In this document: positions 31,372 through 40,830 of the stretch, piece by piece | Layout: every line of letters begins with the position of its first letter | How positions within the stretch are numbered: the first letter of the stretch is position 1 | Assembly (NCBI GenBank): GCA_947260005.1 | Contig: CAMYOL010000020.1 | Location: 1-57,775, forward strand | Source: an uncultured Ectothiorhodospiraceae bacterium | GTDB lineage: Bacteria > Pseudomonadota > Gammaproteobacteria > UBA6429 > Thiohalophilaceae | Length of the DNA: 57,775 bases | Direction: 5' to 3' | Made by a program: the position numbers and the translations under genes | Notes under the pieces: generated by a model | Told to the model about the DNA's origin: nothing | The model's input: the letters and a program-made list of their open reading frames with translations, nothing else | Database searches by the model: none

Positions 31372-31833
31372 ATGGATATTGCAACGAAATCAGATATATC
31401 ACGAATCAGTATTTCATTGCCCACCAGGGTACTAACTGAATTTGATAAAATGCTTGTTGAGCGTGGTTTTGATAGTCGTTCTCAAGCGATTTCAGAGCTG
31501 GTCAGTATCCAGGTTGCGGAACATAAGAAGGACATGGGTAATGAGATTATGGCTGGAACGATCAACCTGGTATACGTACATTCGACTCCAGGGCTGATCA
31601 ATAGATTAAGTGATATTCAACATGAACATATCGACGAGGTTATTAGCTCATTGCATATAAACTTAATAGACTCACAAACTTTGGAAGTCATTTTGGTGCA
31701 GGGGCCTGCTAAGACATTGAAACTAATTGCTGATAAAATGTTGTCTTGTCGTGGCGTTATGTCTGGGAAACTATTGATTTCGGCGGCGATAATGCCACAA
31801 TTGCATCCTATGACCGTGCTGGGTTCAAATTAA
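31372..31833 (+). CDS. NikR-family ribbon-helix-helix regulator lacking two nickel ligands
   Basis: A 153-residue NikR-type repressor. Residues 10-50 form the ribbon-helix-helix DNA-binding domain (SRISISLPTRVLTEFDKMLV); residues about 60-140 form the ACT-like domain. Aligned without gaps to E. coli NikR, His76 and His87 are kept (His84, His95), but His89 is Asn97 and Cys95 is Thr103. The canonical square-planar nickel site is therefore broken, and the protein probably senses something else or uses another site. It lies 9 bases after the ATPase gene and inside the guanidine operon, so autoregulation of this operon is likely. A C-terminal extension of about 15 residues is present. Confidence 0.82.
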   Translation: MDIATKSDISRISISLPTRVLTEFDKMLVERGFDSRSQAISELVSIQVAEHKKDMGNEIMAGTINLVYVHSTPGLINRLSDIQHEHIDEVISSLHINLIDSQTLEVILVQGPAKTLKLIADKMLSCRGVMSGKLLISAAIMPQLHPMTVLGSN

Positions 31834-31845
31834 GATTAAATAATT

Positions 31846-32589
31846 ATGATTAAAGTAAAAACTTCTTCAAGTAATATATTATATGCAGATACTATCAATG
31901 GTGCATGCCATTGGTCTATGCGTATGCGCAGAGGGACCACATTACGTTTAAAAGATATTGAGGGTGGTGCCAATGTGGGTATGTTATTTTATAACCCTGA
32001 AAACTTACTTGAACGATATAATGCGCCCGATACTTTAAAGTGTCAGCATACTTTCAAAATTACAAAAGGCCACTGTTTGTACTCAGATATGGGACGTATA
32101 TTTTGTTCCGTTGTTAATGATGCTGCTGGTTGGCATGAAACGGTTTGTGGCAATACTACCAAATCCATGATCACTGAAAAATGGGGCGACCACTCTTATC
32201 AGGACTACCGTAATGACTGGTATAAGAATGGTTACGATAGTTTTTTGGTTGAGTTGGCAAAATACGGATTAGGGAAAAAAGATATGGCGGCTAACTTAAA
32301 TTTGTTTAGCCGGGTAGAAACAGATGATCAAGGTAACCTGAATTATATTCAAAACCATTCTAAAGCAGGCGATAGTATCGAGTTGAGATTTGAAATGGAT
32401 ACATTGGTTCTATTACATACTTGTCCGCATCCACTTAATACGGAAACTAACTACCCTAAAAAAGCCATTCAGTATGAAATATTTGTTTCTGATCCAGTAA
32501 AAGACGATGACATGTGTATGAACTCCTGTGATGAAAATGTACGTGGATTTGAAAATAACCGGATTTACCATCTCGGTCTGGGAAGTTAA
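31846..32589 (+). CDS. DUF1989 protein UAAP1, putative carboxyguanidine deiminase subunit
   Basis: A 247-residue DUF1989 protein of the urea carboxylase-associated type (UAAP1), recognised by RMRRGTTLRLKDIEGGANVG, NPENLLERYNAPDTLKCQHT, DMGRIFCSVVNDAAGWHETVCG, and the YKNGYDSFLVELAKYGLGKKD block. Together with the next protein it is known to form a carboxyguanidine deiminase (CgdAB), which converts carboxyguanidine to allophanate plus ammonia. Conserved Cys and His residues (HETVCG, HTCPHPLN) suit metal binding. It sits 12 bases after the NikR-like gene. Which of the two proteins is CgdA I cannot assign with certainty. Confidence 0.85.
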   Translation: MIKVKTSSSNILYADTINGACHWSMRMRRGTTLRLKDIEGGANVGMLFYNPENLLERYNAPDTLKCQHTFKITKGHCLYSDMGRIFCSVVNDAAGWHETVCGNTTKSMITEKWGDHSYQDYRNDWYKNGYDSFLVELAKYGLGKKDMAANLNLFSRVETDDQGNLNYIQNHSKAGDSIELRFEMDTLVLLHTCPHPLNTETNYPKKAIQYEIFVSDPVKDDDMCMNSCDENVRGFENNRIYHLGLGS

Positions 32590-32595
32590 CGATGA

Positions 32596-33246
32596 GTGAG
32601 ATTTATTGTGATTAGAGAAAGCAAGCTAAAATCTGATCAAGCAGTTTTTCGTGAAGTGGTCGCTGCGGGTGATTATTTTATGCGTCAGGTCAATGAAGGT
32701 CAGACTGTCAGAATACTGGACCTGGAAGGAAATCAGGCTGCAGATACCTTATTCTATTCAGCTAAAGATCCAACTGAGCGATATAGTGCTATGGATACTA
32801 TTCGTGAGCAAGGTAATGTATATCTTACGACTGATTCAATTTTGATGTCTAATGAATGTAACCCTATGCTTGATATAGTGGCTGATACCTGTGGTCGGCA
32901 TGATACCTTAGGTGGGGCTTGTGCGACTGAAAGTAATACTGTTCGTTATGCACTAGAAAAAAAATGTATGCATGCCTGTCGAGATAGCTGGTTGTTAGCT
33001 GTGGCAGAAAATGAGCAGTTTGCTATGAGCAAGCGTGATATAACACATAATATTAATTTTTTTATGAATGTACCCATTACTTCGGACGGTGGATTGACAT
33101 TTGAGGATGGTATATCGGCACCAGGTAAATACGTTGAACTTAAAGCAAGAATGGACGTAATCGTATTAGTTTCTAATTGTCCACAATTGAATAATCCTTG
33201 TAATGGTTATGATCCAACCCCGGTAGAAATATTAATCTGGGATTAA
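32596..33246 (+). CDS. DUF1989 protein UAAP2, putative carboxyguanidine deiminase subunit
   Basis: A 216-residue DUF1989 protein, paralogous to the preceding one. Typical UAAP2 blocks are [63 protein letters not shown] and [20 protein letters not shown]. It is the expected second subunit of the CgdAB deiminase. The start is uncertain: GTG at 32596 is used, and a GTG at 32608 is also possible. After its stop comes the guanidine-II-like element and then the carboxylase gene, so the deiminase lies upstream of the riboswitch-controlled part. Confidence 0.87.
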   Translation: MRFIVIRESKLKSDQAVFREVVAAGDYFMRQVNEGQTVRILDLEGNQAADTLFYSAKDPTERYSAMDTIREQGNVYLTTDSILMSNECNPMLDIVADTCGRHDTLGGACATESNTVRYALEKKCMHACRDSWLLAVAENEQFAMSKRDITHNINFFMNVPITSDGGLTFEDGISAPGKYVELKARMDVIVLVSNCPQLNNPCNGYDPTPVEILIWD

Positions 33247-33264
33247 CATATTCTTTTTTGTCTT

Positions 33265-33309
33265 CGGGACGACCCGCTCGACAAACGTATTACGATGGGA
33301 CGACCCATC
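33265..33309 (+). promoter_or_regulatory. Guanidine-II (mini-ykkC) riboswitch-like element
   Basis: The 10-mer GGGACGACCC occurs twice, at 33266-33275 and 33297-33306. Each copy folds into a hairpin with an ACGA tetraloop closed by three G-C pairs. The first stem extends to C265-G276 (numbered within 33xxx, 4 bp), the second to GATGGG/CCCATC (33294-33299 with 33304-33309, 6 bp), with a 17-base linker. Two short hairpins with ACGR loops are the defining architecture of the guanidine-II riboswitch, in which each loop binds guanidinium. Its place directly before a guanidine carboxylase gene agrees with that ligand. No strong ribosome-binding site is visible after the second hairpin, so the switching mechanism is unclear. 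Confidence 0.8.
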
Positions 33310-33333
33310 ACATGTATGAAACGTTACAAGCAT

Positions 33334-36300
33334 ATGTTTAGTAAAGTTTTAATAGCCAATCGTGGTGCTATCGCCACTCGAATTATTCGTACACTTTATG
33401 AAATGGGTGTCCAGTCGGTGGCCATATTCAGTGAGTCAGATGCGGAATCCCTCCATGTATCACAAGCAACCGAATCCTATTCGTTAGGCGACGGTCTGGC
33501 TGCCGATACTTATTTAAACCAGGATAAAATCTTCTCTATCATCGAACAAAGCGGTGCTGAAGCGGTTCACCCAGGATATGGTTTTTTAAGTGAAAATCCT
33601 GAATTTGTAAATCGTTGTGAACAAAATGGTATTGCTTTTATCGGGCCGACAGCTGATCAAATGCGTGCCTTTGGCTTGAAACATAGCGCACGTGAATTAG
33701 CTCAGAAAAACAACATGCCCTTATTACCAGGCAGCGATTTGATTGATAATGTTAGTGAAGCCGTTGCCGTCGCTGATAAAATAGGCTATCCACTCATGCT
33801 TAAAAGTACTGCTGGCGGCGGTGGTATTGGAATGCAATTGTGCTGGAACCAGCAGGAATTAAATAACGCATTTGATTCAGTGCGAAGATTAAGCGCAAAT
33901 AACTTTTCTAACGATGGTGTTTTTTTAGAAAAATTTGTTGAGCATGCACGTCATATCGAGGTTCAAATATTTGGTGATGGAAAAGGGGATGCGATTGCAT
34001 TGGGGGAACGAGATTGTTCTACGCAACGTCGAAATCAAAAAGTTATTGAAGAGACGCCAGCTCCAAATATTCCAGAACATGTGCGTATAGAGCTTCAAAG
34101 CAAGGCAATTGATTTGGTTTCAGCGATTCATTATCGAAACGCAGGTACCGTTGAATATGTTTATGATCAGGAAACGGACCAGTTTTATTTTTTAGAAGTT
34201 AATACCCGATTACAAGTAGAACATGGAGTCACTGAAGAAGTTTATGGAGTAGATCTTGTTAAATGGATGATAGAGTTGTCAGCGGGTGAAATGTCAAGCT
34301 TGCCGGGTAATTTGCAAGCCTATGGTCATGCGATACAGGCCAGATTATATGCTGAAGATCCAAATAAAGACTTTCAACCGTCATCAGGATTATTAAGTCA
34401 GGTGGAATTTCCCATAACTGATGGCTTACGAATCGATAGCTGGATTTCTACCGGAATCGAGGTGTCACCGTATTTTGATCCAATGCTGGCTAAGGTTGTT
34501 GTTAAATCTGATACGCGTGAGCAAGCCATTTCAGATCTTCATACCGCACTAACTAATATTAAAATATATGGTATAGAAATAAATGCTCAGTATGTACAGC
34601 AAATTCTGGAGACGGTGGTATTTGAAGAAGGTCGAATTTTTACCCGCTTTTTAAATGAATTTGACTACCTCCCCAATACGGTTGATGTCATTAACGCGGG
34701 TACAATGACGACCATTCAGGATTATCCTGGCCGTACAGGTTATTGGGATGTTGGCGTACCTCCATCCGGCCCGTTTGATAGCCTGTCATTCCAATATGCG
34801 AACCAAATCCTGGAAAACAAGCCAGATGCCGCGGGTTTGGAAATCACCCTGAATGGTCCAACTCTGAGATTTAATTGTACAACCCAAATCGCACTTACGG
34901 GTGCGAAAATGGCAGCGTATTTAGATAATCAACCAATATCATTTTGGCAGGTTATTGATGTTGAGCCTGGACAGGTTCTTACTATTAACAAAGTTGAAGA
35001 GTATGGTGCGCGTGCTTATCTCGCGATAAAAGACGGATTTGTTTGCCCTGATTATCTACAATCAAAATCAACTTTTACTTTAGGGCAGTTTGGTGGTCAT
35101 GTTGGGCGTGCACTTCGAACGGGTGATGTCCTGCATATACCTTTATCGCAACGACAAGTTGTATCAAATCCATTTCCAGTAGAGCTTACTCCAGAAATAA
35201 GAGACCATTGGGAATTACAAGTTATGTATGGTCCGCATGGTGCCCCCGACTTTTTTACTGAGCATGACATAAAAATATTTTTCGAAGCAGAATGGGAAGT
35301 TCATTATAACTCGAGTCGTACTGGTGTCCGCTTGGTAGGACCAAAACCTCATTGGGCCAGAACTGATGGCGGTGAAGCAGGTATGCATCCTTCCAATATA
35401 CATGATAATGCTTATGCCATCGGCACGGTAGATTTTACTGGCGATATGCCTGTGATACTTGGTCCCGATGGTCCGTCTCTAGGTGGATTTGTTTGCCCGG
35501 TTACAGTGATATCTGCAGATCTGTGGAAGCTCGGACAACTAAAGGCCGGTGACAAAATACGGTTTGTACCAGTTGATTTAAAGTTGGCCACAAAGAAAGA
35601 AAAAAAACAAATGAGCATGATCGAATCACTTGTTTATGCAGATACTAGTATAAAATCTGTTAATTTAGATTCTATTATCGCTGCTTCTCCGATCATTAAA
35701 AAAATCGATAAAGATGCCAAAGGCCCGCAAATAGTCTACAGACCTGCAGGTGATAAATATTTACTAATTGAATATGGTCCATTAGTGCTGGATATTGAAT
35801 TACGTTTTCGTGTCCATGCGGTGTATTTATTACTCCAGGAAAAAAATATTGCGGGCGTGCTCGATTTAACTCCAGGTATTCGTTCTTTACAGATTCATTA
35901 CAATAATCACAAAATTGCACTTAATGACCTTCTGGCCATTCTCGAAGAGCTAGAAAAAAACATTGATAATGATGCAGAGTTAACCGTTTCTGCGAGAATT
36001 GTGCATTTACCCTTAAGTTGGGATGATGAAGCCTGTCATCAGGCAATCGAAAAATACATGCAGTCAGTACGTAGTGACGCCCCCTGGTGCCCAAGTAATA
36101 TCGAATTTATTCGTCGAATTAATGGCCTGGACAGTATCGATGATGTAAAAGAAATTGTATTTAATGCTAAGTACTTGGTAATGGGGCTTGGTGATGTTTA
36201 TTTGGGTGCTCCCGTTGCAACGCCGATAGATCCTCGACACAGACTCGTGACAACAAAATATAACCCAGCCCGCACCTGGACAGCCGAAAACTCGGTTGGT

Positions 36301-36942
36301 ATTGGCGGCTCGTATTTGTGTGTCTATGGAATGGAAGGGCCAGGTGGTTATCAATTTATTGGTCGTACACTGCAAATGTGGAATCGATATAAAACGACAA
36401 AAGAGTTTACCAAGCCATGGCTGTTACGATTTTTTGATCAAATTCAATTCTATGAAATTACATCTGAAGAGTTAAAGCAAATTCGAAAAGATTTCCCAAA
36501 TGGACACTACCCCTTAAAAATCGAAGAAATAGAATTTAAACTATCAGAATATAAAAATTTTTTATTAAAACATTCCGAATCTATAGGTGAATTCTCTGAC
36601 GCCAGAAAAAAAGCCTTTGATGATGAGTTGCAACGCTGGATTGCGTCTGGACAAATAAATTATGATTCTGAACAAGATTTGGATGCGGAGATATTAGATG
36701 AGGAATTCTTACCTGATAATGGCATCGTAATACAAAGTAGCGTAGCAGGTAGTGTCTGGGAGATTCTAGTTGAACCCGGTGAACAAGTAGAGATAGGCCA
36801 GCCACTAGTAATTTTAGAATCCATGAAAATGGAAATTACAATTAAATCTACACATAACGGAACGGTCTATGATATTAGTAGACACAAAGGAAGTCAGGTC
36901 GGGGCAGGTCAGGGTCTGTTAGTGATTCAGGAAAATATATAA
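33334..36942 (+). CDS. Biotin-dependent guanidine (urea-type) carboxylase
   Basis: About 1202 residues in the domain order of urea carboxylase: biotin carboxylase with ATP-grasp (about 1-450, starting MFSKVLIANRGAIATRIIRT, with STAGGGGIGMQ and the QVEHGVTEEVYG region), a KipA/AHS2 carboxyltransferase part (about 470-770), a KipI/AHS1 part (about 800-1020) and a C-terminal biotinyl domain with ESMKMEI. Urea and guanidine carboxylases share this layout. Guanidine is preferred because both deiminase subunits (UAAP1/2) and a guanidine-II-like element adjoin it. The product carboxyguanidine goes to CgdAB. The start is set at ATG 33334; in-frame ATGs at 33316 and 33295 are less likely, and the latter lies inside the riboswitch hairpin. 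Confidence 0.87.
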   Translation: MFSKVLIANRGAIATRIIRTLYEMGVQSVAIFSESDAESLHVSQATESYSLGDGLAADTYLNQDKIFSIIEQSGAEAVHPGYGFLSENPEFVNRCEQNGIAFIGPTADQMRAFGLKHSARELAQKNNMPLLPGSDLIDNVSEAVAVADKIGYPLMLKSTAGGGGIGMQLCWNQQELNNAFDSVRRLSANNFSNDGVFLEKFVEHARHIEVQIFGDGKGDAIALGERDCSTQRRNQKVIEETPAPNIPEHVRIELQSKAIDLVSAIHYRNAGTVEYVYDQETDQFYFLEVNTRLQVEHGVTEEVYGVDLVKWMIELSAGEMSSLPGNLQAYGHAIQARLYAEDPNKDFQPSSGLLSQVEFPITDGLRIDSWISTGIEVSPYFDPMLAKVVVKSDTREQAISDLHTALTNIKIYGIEINAQYVQQILETVVFEEGRIFTRFLNEFDYLPNTVDVINAGTMTTIQDYPGRTGYWDVGVPPSGPFDSLSFQYANQILENKPDAAGLEITLNGPTLRFNCTTQIALTGAKMAAYLDNQPISFWQVIDVEPGQVLTINKVEEYGARAYLAIKDGFVCPDYLQSKSTFTLGQFGGHVGRALRTGDVLHIPLSQRQVVSNPFPVELTPEIRDHWELQVMYGPHGAPDFFTEHDIKIFFEAEWEVHYNSSRTGVRLVGPKPHWARTDGGEAGMHPSNIHDNAYAIGTVDFTGDMPVILGPDGPSLGGFVCPVTVISADLWKLGQLKAGDKIRFVPVDLKLATKKEKKQMSMIESLVYADTSIKSVNLDSIIAASPIIKKIDKDAKGPQIVYRPAGDKYLLIEYGPLVLDIELRFRVHAVYLLLQEKNIAGVLDLTPGIRSLQIHYNNHKIALNDLLAILEELEKNIDNDAELTVSARIVHLPLSWDDEACHQAIEKYMQSVRSDAPWCPSNIEFIRRINGLDSIDDVKEIVFNAKYLVMGLGDVYLGAPVATPIDPRHRLVTTKYNPARTWTAENSVGIGGSYLCVYGMEGPGGYQFIGRTLQMWNRYKTTKEFTKPWLLRFFDQIQFYEITSEELKQIRKDFPNGHYPLKIEEIEFKLSEYKNFLLKHSESIGEFSDARKKAFDDELQRWIASGQINYDSEQDLDAEILDEEFLPDNGIVIQSSVAGSVWEILVEPGEQVEIGQPLVILESMKMEITIKSTHNGTVYDISRHKGSQVGAGQGLLVIQENI

Positions 36943-36944
36943 TT

Positions 36945-38762
36945 ATGAATATTTCTTTATTGGCTTTACGCGAAGCTTACTCAACAGGCGAGTTGTCGCC
37001 TAGAGCGTTGGTTAATTCAATTTTAAATAAATGCGAGAATCATCTTGAACACAATATCTGGATTCATCGTTTGTCTAAGGAGGAATTAGAACCCTATTTG
37101 AAACGACTAGAGCAGTCAGATCCAGAAGATTTACCTTTATATGGAATTCCGTTTGCAATTAAAGATAATATAGACTTACAAGATATTCCAACGACCGCGG
37201 GCTGTCTTGAATATAAATACACACCGACGAAATCGGCATATGTGGTCGAGGCGTTAATTAAAGCCGGTGCCATTCCGATTGGTAAAACTAATATGGATCA
37301 GTTCGCAACCGGTTTGGTTGGTGTCCGTTCTCCCGAACCCTGGGGACCATGTCGAAATGCGTTTAATAAAGACTATATTTCTGGTGGTTCCAGTTCAGGA
37401 TCAGCCGTGGCGGTTTCACTTGGTCTGGTGTCCTTTTCTTTAGGAACGGATACAGCAGGCTCAGGTCGCGTGCCAGCGGCATTAAATAATATTGTAGGAT
37501 TAAAACCCTCTAAAGGATTACTGAGTATGACGGGGGTGGTGCCTGCCTGCCGAAGCCTGGACTGTGTCAGTATTTTTGCATTAACGGCGTCAGACGCGAA
37601 TCAGGTGCTCAGTGTGTCAGCCAATTATGATGAACAGGATCAATATGCCAGAGAATGTGAATTCTCAAATAATCAACGTCATTTCGGTAATGTTACTGAT
37701 AAATTTATCTTTGCCGTTCCTACAGAAGATAAGCTTGAGTTTTTCGGTGATACCTCAGCAAAAGATCTATTTGAAAAAAGTATCAAGCAGCTTGAACAAT
37801 GTGGTGGAGTAAAAAAAGAAATTGACTTTAATTGTTTTCTTGCCGCTGCACGATTGCTTTATGAAGGTCCCTGGGTAGCCGAACGTTATGTCGCTATCGA
37901 AGAATTAATTAATAATAACCCTGGTGCACTGTTACCCGTGATTAATACCATTATTGGCGGGGGACGTGAAAAAACAGCCAGTGATGCATTTAAATCAGAA
38001 TATAAAATGCAACGTTACCGCCAGCAAGCTAAGTCAATCTTGTCAGCTGTTGATTTCTTAGTTACACCGACGATAGGAACAACCTACACTATTAAAGAGG
38101 TTGAAGATGATCCCATTGCTTTAAACAGCAATCTGGGTTACTACACCAATTACATGAACTTATTGGATTGTTGTAGCGTTGCGATACCATGTGGCCAATT
38201 AGAAAATGGATTGCCGTTTGGTCTCAGCTTGAACCACTTGGCTCAATCTGATCGAAAATTACTGTCCTATGCTAATAAATTCCAACACCTGTTTTCGTTA
38301 CCACTCGGTGCGATGGATTTATCGATATCAGATTGCGATATTGATCAGAATGAACTCCCGGTTATTACCGCATCAGAGAAAACATCAATTGTGGTGTGTG
38401 GTGCGCATCTTGAAGGACTACCGTTAAACTGGCAGTTGATGGAGCGGGGTGGTTATCTCGAATATAAAACAACCACCTCGAAAAAATATCGTATGTATGC
38501 CCTTGAGGGTGGTCCTCCATATCGACCAGGTTTGATTCGTGATAGTCAAAACGGCGAAGAGATCGAGGTCGAGGTGTGGTCCATCCCAACAAAAGAATTT
38601 GGCAGCTTTGTTGCAAATATTCCTGCGCCTTTAGGTATAGGCAAAGTGGAGTTATTAAATGGGGAGTGGCTCAGTGGTTTTATCTGTGAAGGTCACGCAG
38701 TTGTCTCTGCGACTGACATTAGTGAATTTCGAAGCTGGCGAAAATATATACAAAATAAGTAA
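36945..38762 (+). CDS. atzF: Allophanate hydrolase
   Basis: A 605-residue protein: an N-terminal amidase-signature domain (about 1-440) with the Ser-cisSer-Lys set in IPFAIKDNIDL, ISGGSSSGSAVAV and GTDTAGSGRVPAALNNIVGLKPS, plus a C-terminal domain (about 470-600) seen in bacterial allophanate hydrolases (GAHLEGLPLNWQLMERGG, YALEGGPPYRPGL). It splits allophanate into ammonia and CO2, the last step of guanidine or urea breakdown. It starts 2 bases after the carboxylase stop. Length is typical of AtzF. It ends the operon before a good intrinsic terminator. Confidence 0.93.
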   Translation: MNISLLALREAYSTGELSPRALVNSILNKCENHLEHNIWIHRLSKEELEPYLKRLEQSDPEDLPLYGIPFAIKDNIDLQDIPTTAGCLEYKYTPTKSAYVVEALIKAGAIPIGKTNMDQFATGLVGVRSPEPWGPCRNAFNKDYISGGSSSGSAVAVSLGLVSFSLGTDTAGSGRVPAALNNIVGLKPSKGLLSMTGVVPACRSLDCVSIFALTASDANQVLSVSANYDEQDQYARECEFSNNQRHFGNVTDKFIFAVPTEDKLEFFGDTSAKDLFEKSIKQLEQCGGVKKEIDFNCFLAAARLLYEGPWVAERYVAIEELINNNPGALLPVINTIIGGGREKTASDAFKSEYKMQRYRQQAKSILSAVDFLVTPTIGTTYTIKEVEDDPIALNSNLGYYTNYMNLLDCCSVAIPCGQLENGLPFGLSLNHLAQSDRKLLSYANKFQHLFSLPLGAMDLSISDCDIDQNELPVITASEKTSIVVCGAHLEGLPLNWQLMERGGYLEYKTTTSKKYRMYALEGGPPYRPGLIRDSQNGEEIEVEVWSIPTKEFGSFVANIPAPLGIGKVELLNGEWLSGFICEGHAVVSATDISEFRSWRKYIQNK

Positions 38763-38896
38763 CTATTCAAGCTGAGAGTATGTTAGAATTGCGCCGATTA
38801 ATATCCTATGTGTATTTATTATAGGTAATATAATCAAAAAGTTAGAGCGGTTATTTAAATTAAATATTAAGTAATGCTCTTGAATCGAATTGTTAA

Positions 38897-38929
38897 ACGG
38901 GTTCATATATATAGTGAGCCCGTTTTTTT
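38897..38929 (+). terminator. Intrinsic terminator ending the guanidine operon
   Basis: ACGGGTTCA (38897-38905) pairs with TGAGCCCGT (38915-38923) with one G-U pair, around a 9-base AT loop, and a run of seven T follows (38923-38929). It lies about 135 bases after atzF and 26 bases before typA, separating the two transcripts unless it is only partly efficient. Confidence 0.82.
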
Positions 38930-38954
38930 ATGTACATAGATTTGGAAAAGACAG

Positions 38955-40778
38955 ATGCATACGATTGATAAACTCAGAAACATCGCCATTATTGCCCATG
39001 TTGATCATGGTAAAACCACGCTCGTCGATCAACTTTTACAACAGTCAGGCACCTTAGGTGATCGCGCCGATGCCCCTGAACGGTTAATGGATTCGAATGA
39101 TCTGGAAAAAGAACGTGGTATCACAATATTAGCTAAAAATACCGCGCTAGACTGGCAAGATTATCATATTAATATCGTGGATACGCCTGGGCATGCTGAC
39201 TTTGGTGGCGAAGTCGAGCGTGTATTGTCGATGGTAGATTCTGTTTTATTATTAGTCGATGCCGTTGATGGTCCAATGCCGCAAACGCGATTCGTCACGC
39301 AAAAAGCATTTGCCTTAGGATTAAAACCAATTGTCGTAGTGAATAAAATTGATCGACCGAGTGCTCGTCCGGATTGGGTGGTCGATCAAACGTTTGATCT
39401 GTTTGATCGTCTGGGTGCAACGGATGAGCAACTCGATTTCCCTGTCGTTTTTGCTTCAGCATTAGGTGGGTATGCGAGCTTGGATTCTGATGCACGTGAA
39501 GGTGACATGACGCCGTTGTTTGAAACGATTGCCACACATGTCCGAGCGCCGGATGTTGATGTCGATGGTCCATTCCAGATGCAGGTGACTGCGTTAGATT
39601 ATAATAGTTATGTCGGTGTCATTGGTGTTGGACGAATTAATCGCGGTAAAATAAAAGCCAACTCTCCTGTTACGATTATGGATCGAGAAGGAAAAACCCG
39701 TAATGCGCGTGTATTACAATTGTTTGGTTTTTCTGGCCTCGAACGAGTTGACGCTGAGGAAGCCCAGGCAGGTGATATCATTGCTTTTACGGGTGTCGAT
39801 CCTTTAAATATTTCTGATACGTTATGTGATGTATCTCAAGTTGAAATGTTACCGCCCTTAACGGTTGATGAGCCAACCATCTCGATGACCTTCCAGGTAA
39901 ATACATCTCCTTTTGCTGGTAAAGACGGTAAATTTGTTACCTCAAGACAAGTACGTGAACGTCTTGAACGCGAATTAATACATAACGTAGCATTACGTGT
40001 GGAAGACACAGAAGATCCGGATAAATTAAAAGTCTCCGGTCGTGGTGAGTTGCATTTGTCAATCCTGATTGAAAATATGCGTCGTGAAGGTTATGAACTG
40101 GGTGTATCACGACCAGAGGTCATTATTAAAGAAATAGATGGTGAACTGTGTGAGCCCTATGAGCAAGTGACGGTCGATGTTGAGACTGAACACCAGGGCA
40201 CCGTAATTGAAAAATTAAGTGAACGTGGTGGTGATTTACAAAATATTGAACCTGATGGTAAAGGCCGGGTTAAAGTTGACTACATCATGCCTGCGCGGGG
40301 TCTGATTGGTTTTCGTACCGAATTTCTTACCGCGACACAAGGCACTGGGTTAATCTATACTATTTTTGATCGTTATGGTCCAGTTAAGAAAGGTAATTAT
40401 GGGCAGCGTATCAACGGTGTAATGATTTCCAATGGATCAGGCAAGTCTCTCGGATTCGCTTTATTTAACCTGCAAGATAGAGGACGCCTGATATTGGGGC
40501 CGGGTACTGAAGTCTATGAAGGCATGATTGTTGGTATTCATTCAAGAGAAAATGATCTGGTTGTAAATCCGCTTAAAGCGAAACAGCTTACCAATATTCG
40601 TGCAGCAGGTACGGATGAAAATATTATCCTGACCCCACCGATCAAACTAACCTTAGAACAAGCATTAGAATTTATCGATGACGATGAATTGGTCGAAGTG
40701 ACTCCCAATAATATTCGAATTCGTAAAAAATTCTTAAAGGAACATGAAAGAAAACGTGCATCCAGAGAAGCCAGCTAA
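38955..40778 (+). CDS. typA: Translational GTPase TypA/BipA
   Basis: A 607-residue ribosome-associated GTPase of the elongation-factor group, involved in ribosome assembly and stress adaptation. G motifs are complete: G1 [10 protein letters not shown]2 with RGITI, G3 [11 protein letters not shown]4 [13 protein letters not shown]-like domains II, III and V follow, and the C-terminal domain has the typical [20 protein letters not shown] and [20 protein letters not shown]. Length matches E. coli BipA. Single gene with terminators on both sides. Confidence 0.96.
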   Translation: MHTIDKLRNIAIIAHVDHGKTTLVDQLLQQSGTLGDRADAPERLMDSNDLEKERGITILAKNTALDWQDYHINIVDTPGHADFGGEVERVLSMVDSVLLLVDAVDGPMPQTRFVTQKAFALGLKPIVVVNKIDRPSARPDWVVDQTFDLFDRLGATDEQLDFPVVFASALGGYASLDSDAREGDMTPLFETIATHVRAPDVDVDGPFQMQVTALDYNSYVGVIGVGRINRGKIKANSPVTIMDREGKTRNARVLQLFGFSGLERVDAEEAQAGDIIAFTGVDPLNISDTLCDVSQVEMLPPLTVDEPTISMTFQVNTSPFAGKDGKFVTSRQVRERLERELIHNVALRVEDTEDPDKLKVSGRGELHLSILIENMRREGYELGVSRPEVIIKEIDGELCEPYEQVTVDVETEHQGTVIEKLSERGGDLQNIEPDGKGRVKVDYIMPARGLIGFRTEFLTATQGTGLIYTIFDRYGPVKKGNYGQRINGVMISNGSGKSLGFALFNLQDRGRLILGPGTEVYEGMIVGIHSRENDLVVNPLKAKQLTNIRAAGTDENIILTPPIKLTLEQALEFIDDDELVEVTPNNIRIRKKFLKEHERKRASREAS

Positions 40779-40804
40779 AACATATTATTAATAAGGATAA
40801 TAAA

Positions 40805-40830
40805 TCCTGGTTTGCTTTTGCAAGCCAGGA
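40805..40830 (+). terminator. Hairpin after typA
   Basis: TCCTGGTTTGC pairs with GCAAGCCAGGA (40805-40815 and 40820-40830) around TTTT, with a single G-U pair. It starts 27 bases after the typA stop. The bases after it (AATCTCATAATTTAT) are only moderately T-rich, so it is a probable but weak intrinsic terminator. Confidence 0.6.

Noticed and set aside
33295-36942. Carboxylase start at the ATG at 33295
   Set aside because: This ATG lies inside the second riboswitch hairpin and adds 13 residues not found in the family, which starts near MFSKVLIANRG at 33334.
33334-36942. Plain urea carboxylase of a urea amidolyase pathway
   Set aside because: UAAP1/UAAP2 deiminase genes and the guanidine-II-like element point to guanidine; urea cannot be excluded by sequence alone.
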